Shown: piece by piece, positions 60,643-64,000 of the stretch | Numbering within the stretch: position 1 is the first letter of the stretch | How the letters are laid out: every line of letters starts with the position of its first letter | Source of the DNA: CAXBBB01 sp963793245 | Lineage (GTDB): Bacteria; Bacteroidota; Rhodothermia; Rhodothermales; BA12 | Reading direction: 5' to 3' | Assembly: GCA_963793245.1 (NCBI GenBank) | Contig: CAWBZG010000005.1 | Location: 248,001 to 312,000, forward strand | Length of the DNA stretch: 64,000 nucleotides | Notes under the pieces: model-generated | Told to the model about the DNA's origin: nothing | Seen by the model: the letters and a program-made list of their open reading frames with translations, nothing else | Databases searched by the model: none | Program-made: the position numbers and the translations under genes

Positions 60643-60707
60643 GAGGGATTCGAACCCCCGACCTGCTGATTACAAATCAGCTGCTCTACCAACTGAGCTA
60701 TGCCAGC
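60635..60707 (-). tRNA. tRNA-Thr (anticodon TGT)
   Basis: A 73-base cloverleaf with acceptor GCTGGCA/TGCCAGC, anticodon stem GCTGA/TCAGC around TTTGTAA (anticodon TGT) and T-arm GGGTTCGAATCCC. Discriminator T. It is the usual first gene of the tRNA-Thr/Tyr/Gly/Thr-tuf cluster and is now cut off from the others by the element. Confidence 0.97.
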
Positions 60708-60716
60708 GAAGAACCC

Positions 60717-60744
60717 AAAATACGCCCATCCTCTCCTACGTCAA
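60717..60744 (-). promoter_or_regulatory. Promoter candidate for the tRNA-Thr(TGT)/tuf operon
   Basis: On the minus strand TTGACG (60744-60739), a 16-base spacer and TATTTT (60722-60717) lie just before tRNA-Thr(TGT). The -35 overlaps the dedA stop region. This is the best promoter-like pair near the tRNA and is where the cluster promoter is expected. Prediction by eye only. Confidence 0.5.
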
Positions 60745-61382
60745 CCCTTGCCGTTACGCTTTCGCAGCCATTGCACGGTAAACCAGGCAATCACCGCCGC
60801 GATCAGCACCGACCCCGCGACTTTTCCGTAGAGTGCTAACAATCGCTCTACTTCGGCCAGGTTATCTCCTGCCGCATAGCCCAACGACGCCACAAACGTC
60901 GTCCACACTAGCGCGCTGAGAGCAGAATACACGAGCGCACGTCTCGCTGATACGTCGGATGCCCCTGCCGCCAGAGCCACTACACTTCGGATACCGGGTA
61001 GAAACCGGTTCGCCGCGATGACTGCGGTTCCTTGGCGATCTACCCAGCGTCTTGCAGTCGCGACTTGTGCGTGCGGAAGCCAGCGCAATCGTGCTGGGTC
61101 ATCAATGGCCTCTCCGAGCCGACTGCCGACTGCATAGACGGTCATGAATCCGACCGTCCCTCCTAGCGCAGCAACACCGACAACGATGGGCAGCGAGATG
61201 GCGACTTCGGTTCCGGCGAGCAATCCAGCATAGGCGATGAGCAGGTCACCGGGGATGGGCGGAAGCACGTTTTCGCCGTACGCGATGAGAAATAGAACGG
61301 TGTAGGTCCACAGCGTCGGCAAGGCGCCAAACCAGGCGTTGAAGCCGTGAAAGGCATCCGTAGCAGCGGTGAACCACTCCAC
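60741..61382 (-). CDS. DedA family membrane protein
   Basis: DedA proteins are inner-membrane proteins, some of which flip or scramble phospholipids or undecaprenyl phosphate. The 213-residue protein has FLIAYGENVLPPIPGDLL (the E-x3-PxPGE-like motif), a second amphipathic re-entrant region with ANRFLPGIRSVVALAAGAS (R-x3-PG) and about five membrane helices ending in a basic tail. It is the last of four closely spaced minus-strand genes with ispF, ispD and queA. The exact substrate is not determined. Confidence 0.93.
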   Translation of the reverse strand: MEWFTAATDAFHGFNAWFGALPTLWTYTVLFLIAYGENVLPPIPGDLLIAYAGLLAGTEVAISLPIVVGVAALGGTVGFMTVYAVGSRLGEAIDDPARLRWLPHAQVATARRWVDRQGTAVIAANRFLPGIRSVVALAAGASDVSARRALVYSALSALVWTTFVASLGYAAGDNLAEVERLLALYGKVAGSVLIAAVIAWFTVQWLRKRNGKG

Positions 61383-61386
61383 AGCG

Positions 61387-61860
61387 TCAGGCGCGCTGAA
61401 TCAGGCAGACGGCGTAGGCAGCAGCCCCCGCTTCGCTTCCGACGAAACCCAACTTCTCAGTCGTCGTCGCCTTGATCGACACGTCGCCTACGTCCAGGCC
61501 CATGCACTCGGCCGTGCTCGCACGCATCGCATCGACGTGCGGACGCAGTTTGGGACGCTGCATTGCGACGGTCACGTCGACGTTGGCGATGGTATAGCCT
61601 TCGGCGCGTATGCGACGGACAACTTCGCGGAGCAACTCGCGGCTGTCGGCGCCCTTCCACTCGTCGTCGGTGTCGGGGAAGAGTAGGCCGATGTCGCCCA
61701 GGGCAGCAGCCCCGAGCAACGCGTCAGAGATGGCGTGGAGGAGTACGTCGGCGTCTGAATGGCCGTCGAGTCCGGTTTCGTGTGGAATCGTGACGCCGCC
61801 CAGGATGAGCGGACGGCCCTCGACGAGGCGGTGAACGTCGTATCCGAATCCGATGCGCAT
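61387..61860 (-). CDS. ispF: 2-C-methyl-D-erythritol 2,4-cyclodiphosphate synthase
   Basis: IspF makes the cyclic diphosphate in the non-mevalonate isoprenoid pathway. The 157-residue protein has the zinc ligands in GYDVHRL and LDGHSDADVLLHAISDA, the FPDTDDEW segment, VDVTVAMQRPKL and the KATTTEKLGFVG end. Length is standard. It follows ispD after 4 bases and precedes dedA after 4 bases on the same strand, a compact operon. Confidence 0.98.
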   Translation of the reverse strand: MRIGFGYDVHRLVEGRPLILGGVTIPHETGLDGHSDADVLLHAISDALLGAAALGDIGLLFPDTDDEWKGADSRELLREVVRRIRAEGYTIANVDVTVAMQRPKLRPHVDAMRASTAECMGLDVGDVSIKATTTEKLGFVGSEAGAAAYAVCLIQRA

Positions 61861-61864
61861 GGGG

Positions 61865-62581
61865 TCAGGTGGTTTGGAGTGCGCCGGTCGACCAGAGCGA
61901 CCACAACGCCTGAGCGAATGTCCAGTCGTCGGGCGTTGTGATCTTGAAGTTGAAGATGCTGCCGTCTACGCGGGCGACCTCATACCCTGCACGCTCGGCG
62001 AGTCCGGCATCGTCGGTAGCGGGTAAATAGGGATCGGCTTGCGCGTGGGCGGTCCGCAACACGTCGAGGTAGAATCCCTGCGGCGTCTGGATGCGATACA
62101 GGTCGTCGCGGTCGACGGTGGCTCCAAACGCGTCTCCCTCGCCCCGCCGAAGCGTGTCGGCGACGGCGATGGCAGGTGAGACCGCATCGTGACCAACGGC
62201 AGACGCCACGACGCGCAGAATCAGGCCGAGCGACACGAACGGGCGAGCCGCATCGTGGACCAAGACGACGCTATCGTCCTCGACGTGAAACGTGCTGAGC
62301 ATCGCGGCAACCGACGCTTGTCGACTGTCGCCTCCAGCAACGACGCGAACAGGAACGCGCAGTCCGGCCTGATTCAGCTTCTCTTCGTACTCGGCGACGC
62401 GGTCGGGGTCGACGGCGACGATGAGCCTTCCAACCACGTTCGAGGCCGCGAGCGAACGCAGCGTCTGGACGAGCAGCGGCGCGTCGCCCAGCATGCGGTC
62501 TTGCTTTGGCGTGCCGCCCATACGACTCCCGCTTCCAGCGGCAGGGACGAGGACAGGAACGGTGAAGAGCGTCGCTTTCAT
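61865..62581 (-). CDS. ispD: 2-C-methyl-D-erythritol 4-phosphate cytidylyltransferase
   Basis: IspD transfers CMP to methylerythritol phosphate in the same pathway as IspF. The 238-residue protein has the nucleotide-binding VLVPAAGSGSRMGGTPKQ, VLVHDAARPFV with the metal-binding Asp, AVADTLRRGEG and TPQGFYLDVLRTAH. Its start overlaps the queA stop by four bases (ATGA), and ispF follows directly. Length is within the family range. Confidence 0.97.
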   Translation of the reverse strand: MKATLFTVPVLVPAAGSGSRMGGTPKQDRMLGDAPLLVQTLRSLAASNVVGRLIVAVDPDRVAEYEEKLNQAGLRVPVRVVAGGDSRQASVAAMLSTFHVEDDSVVLVHDAARPFVSLGLILRVVASAVGHDAVSPAIAVADTLRRGEGDAFGATVDRDDLYRIQTPQGFYLDVLRTAHAQADPYLPATDDAGLAERAGYEVARVDGSIFNFKITTPDDWTFAQALWSLWSTGALQTT

Positions 62582-63624
62582 AGGATCAGCATGGCGTCCC
62601 CGTACGAGAACAGCCGATAGCCCTCGCGGATAGCGTGATCGTAGGCGCCCAAGATCAACTCGCGCGTGGCAAGAGCTGAGACGAGCATCAGCAGCGTCGA
62701 CTTGGGCGTGTGGAAGTTGGTCAGCAGCGCGTCGACGGCTTTGAACTCATACGGTGGGTAGATGAACGCATCGGTCCATCCGACACCTGCTCGTACGCGT
62801 CGACCGGGCAAAGCATTGGATTCGAGCGTGCGCACGACGGTCGTCCCGACGGCCAGCAGCCGCCCTCCCCGCTCGCGCAGATCGTCGACGGCGCCAGCGG
62901 TCTCGTTCGAAATCGAAAACTGCTCGGCGTGCATCGTGTGATCGGCAGCATCTTCGACTTCAACGGCCTGGAACGTGCCCAAGCCGACGTGCAGCGTGAC
63001 GCGTGCCGTCTCGACCCCGCGCGTGCCCAGTTCGTCCATCAGGCGCGGCGTGAAGTGCAACCCAGCGGTCGGCGCGGCGACGGCTCCGGCGTGCGTGGCG
63101 AACAGCGTCTGATAGCGCTGCTTGTCCTCCTCCTCGGCGTCGCGGTTCATGTAGGGCGGTAGCGGCGTCTCGCCGATTCGGTCGAGCGTCTGGGCCAAGT
63201 CGCCATCGCTCCCCTCCCACTCGAACGCAATGGTGCGCGTGCGGGTGTCAGGCGCTGCCTCAATCGTGGCGAACAGTCCCTCGTCGAACGCAAGCCGGTC
63301 GCCGACGCGCAGTTTTTTGGCGTTGCTCACCAGCGCGTCCCACCTGCGCGATCCGCCATAGTCGTGGAGCAAGAAGACTTCGGCGCGTGCCCCGGTCTCT
63401 TCCTTGACAGCTCGCAGCCTCGCCGGACGCACGCGCGTGTCGTTGGCGATCATCAGGTCGCCTGGATCGAGGAAGCGCGGCAAATCGCGGACCGTCGCAT
63501 CCTCCAACCTGCCCGAACCCCGGTGGACGACGAGCATCCGGGCGCTATCGCGGGGATCTGCAGGATAGCGGGCAATCTGCTCGCGCGGGTGGGTAAAGTC
63601 GTAGTCGGAGAGCGGGAGACGCAT
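62578..63624 (-). CDS. queA: S-adenosylmethionine:tRNA ribosyltransferase-isomerase
   Basis: QueA transfers the ribosyl part of SAM to preQ1 in tRNA to form epoxyqueuosine. The 348-residue protein has LSDYDFTHPREQIARYPADPRD at the start (shown by extent), NDTRVRPARL, PLPPYMNRDAEEEDKQRYQT, the APTAGLHFT signature, VGLGTFQAVEVE and FHTPKSTLLMLVSAL. All are diagnostic and the length is typical. It is the first gene of the queA-ispD-ispF-dedA unit. Confidence 0.98.
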   Translation of the reverse strand: MRLPLSDYDFTHPREQIARYPADPRDSARMLVVHRGSGRLEDATVRDLPRFLDPGDLMIANDTRVRPARLRAVKEETGARAEVFLLHDYGGSRRWDALVSNAKKLRVGDRLAFDEGLFATIEAAPDTRTRTIAFEWEGSDGDLAQTLDRIGETPLPPYMNRDAEEEDKQRYQTLFATHAGAVAAPTAGLHFTPRLMDELGTRGVETARVTLHVGLGTFQAVEVEDAADHTMHAEQFSISNETAGAVDDLRERGGRLLAVGTTVVRTLESNALPGRRVRAGVGWTDAFIYPPYEFKAVDALLTNFHTPKSTLLMLVSALATRELILGAYDHAIREGYRLFSYGDAMLIL

Positions 63625-63712
63625 CCCATAAAGGTAGCGGCTCGGACGCCCCGCTGCGCCTTGCGGACGGACTGGATGCGCCTTACTCTTTGATCTTCAC
63701 AACGTCTCGTCC

Positions 63713-64000
63713 GTGCGTCGACTTCTCCCCGCTCTGCTCTTGCTCGCATCGGCCTGCGACGGTGGGCTGCAACCGCCCGACACGTCGACGGGCGCCATCC
63801 GTGCGGTGATCACGTACCCACCGCTCGACCAATGGCCTGAGGCCGACAGTCTACGCGACTTGCGGTTCGTCGCTCTACGCTTCGTCCCGCGCGACACTAC
63901 CGACTTCTTCGACCTCAACCGCATCTCGTTCAGCGACGGACTGACGCGCCGCGTCCTCGCCGATACCATCGTGCTCTCGGACATTCCGGCCACGTTCTAC
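63713..64000 (+). CDS. Lipoprotein of unknown function, 3' end beyond window
   Basis: A GTG at 63713 opens a frame that runs to the window edge (96 codons). The product starts MRRLLPALLLLASAC, a lipoprotein signal with Cys at 15, followed by a region with TYPPLDQWPEADSLRDLRFVALRF that resembles the start of a Bacteroidota-type immunoglobulin-like or carboxypeptidase-regulatory-like lipoprotein. The rest is not visible and no family can be named. It is divergent from queA with an 88-base gap that should hold both promoters. Confidence 0.7.
   Translation, partial: MRRLLPALLLLASACDGGLQPPDTSTGAIRAVITYPPLDQWPEADSLRDLRFVALRFVPRDTTDFFDLNRISFSDGLTRRVLADTIVLSDIPATFY

Noticed and set aside
60543..60839. 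98-codon frame crossing attR and tRNA-Thr
   Set aside because: It uses the same att ATG as the HEAT gene but then reads antisense through a tRNA and dedA; not a gene.

Overview
The window is about 60 percent GC and gene-dense. The gene order points to the Bacteroidota/Rhodothermota lineage, most likely a Rhodothermia-like bacterium. The supporting blocks are infC-rpmI-rplT / pheS-pheT-zapA-rny, and the tRNA-Thr/Tyr/Gly/Thr-tuf-tRNA-Trp-secE-nusG-rplK-rplA-rplJ-rplL-rpoB-rpoC superoperon. A DUF6090-like protein, a CreD homologue, many short outer-membrane or lipoprotein genes and a LytS/LytTR pair fit the same group. The lineage is inferred from gene order and protein style, not from a search.

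Layout. 1-7.8 kb: translation and cell-division genes (IF3, L35, L20, PheST, a coiled-coil protein, ZapA, a 6S-like RNA, RNase Y). 8-17 kb: copper ATPase, outer-membrane protein, CcmF, a hybrid histidine kinase, and a DUF6090-like gene lying between the kinase gene and a decayed second copy of its Hpt end. 17.4-21.5 kb: a Mn/Zn/Fe-type ABC importer (binding protein, ATPase, two permeases) behind a DtxR/MntR-like operator. 21.5-30 kb: pfkA, aat, DUF1460 lipoprotein, creD, tatD and a LytS/LytTR pair. 30-41 kb: SpoIID-like protein, acyl-CoA dehydrogenase, acyl-CoA ligase, TetR regulator, DUF4097 protein, phosphodiester glycosidase, a methyltransferase and a VanX-like dipeptidase. 41.4-54.9 kb: the rpo/ribosomal/EF-Tu block, on the minus strand. 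54.87-60.64 kb: an AT-richer integrative element. 60.6-64 kb: tRNA-Thr(TGT), dedA, ispF, ispD, queA and the start of a lipoprotein.

The most unusual region is the 5.7 kb element bounded by perfect 71-bp direct repeats (54872-54942 and 60572-60642). It carries a tyrosine integrase, a predicted N4-cytosine/N6-adenine DNA methyltransferase and, just upstream of it, a HEAT-repeat protein with a zinc-finger/nuclease-like N-terminus and an RpoB-like barrel segment. It also holds two decayed pieces of a family A DNA polymerase, an orphan ORF and a 19-base poly-C tract. I propose the HEAT protein plus methyltransferase as a candidate restriction-modification or defence pair. The element sits between tRNA-Thr(TGT) and tRNA-Tyr, so it separates what is normally the promoter-proximal tRNA from the EF-Tu/RNA-polymerase operon.

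Other points of note: two matching, covarying hairpins just before rplK and rplA that look like paired L1 autoregulation sites, and two 20-bp palindromes between pheS and pheT. Four otherwise normal genes are broken by a single frameshift, including essential secE at a homopolymer, which suggests residual sequencing error. I saw no CRISPR array and no rRNA.
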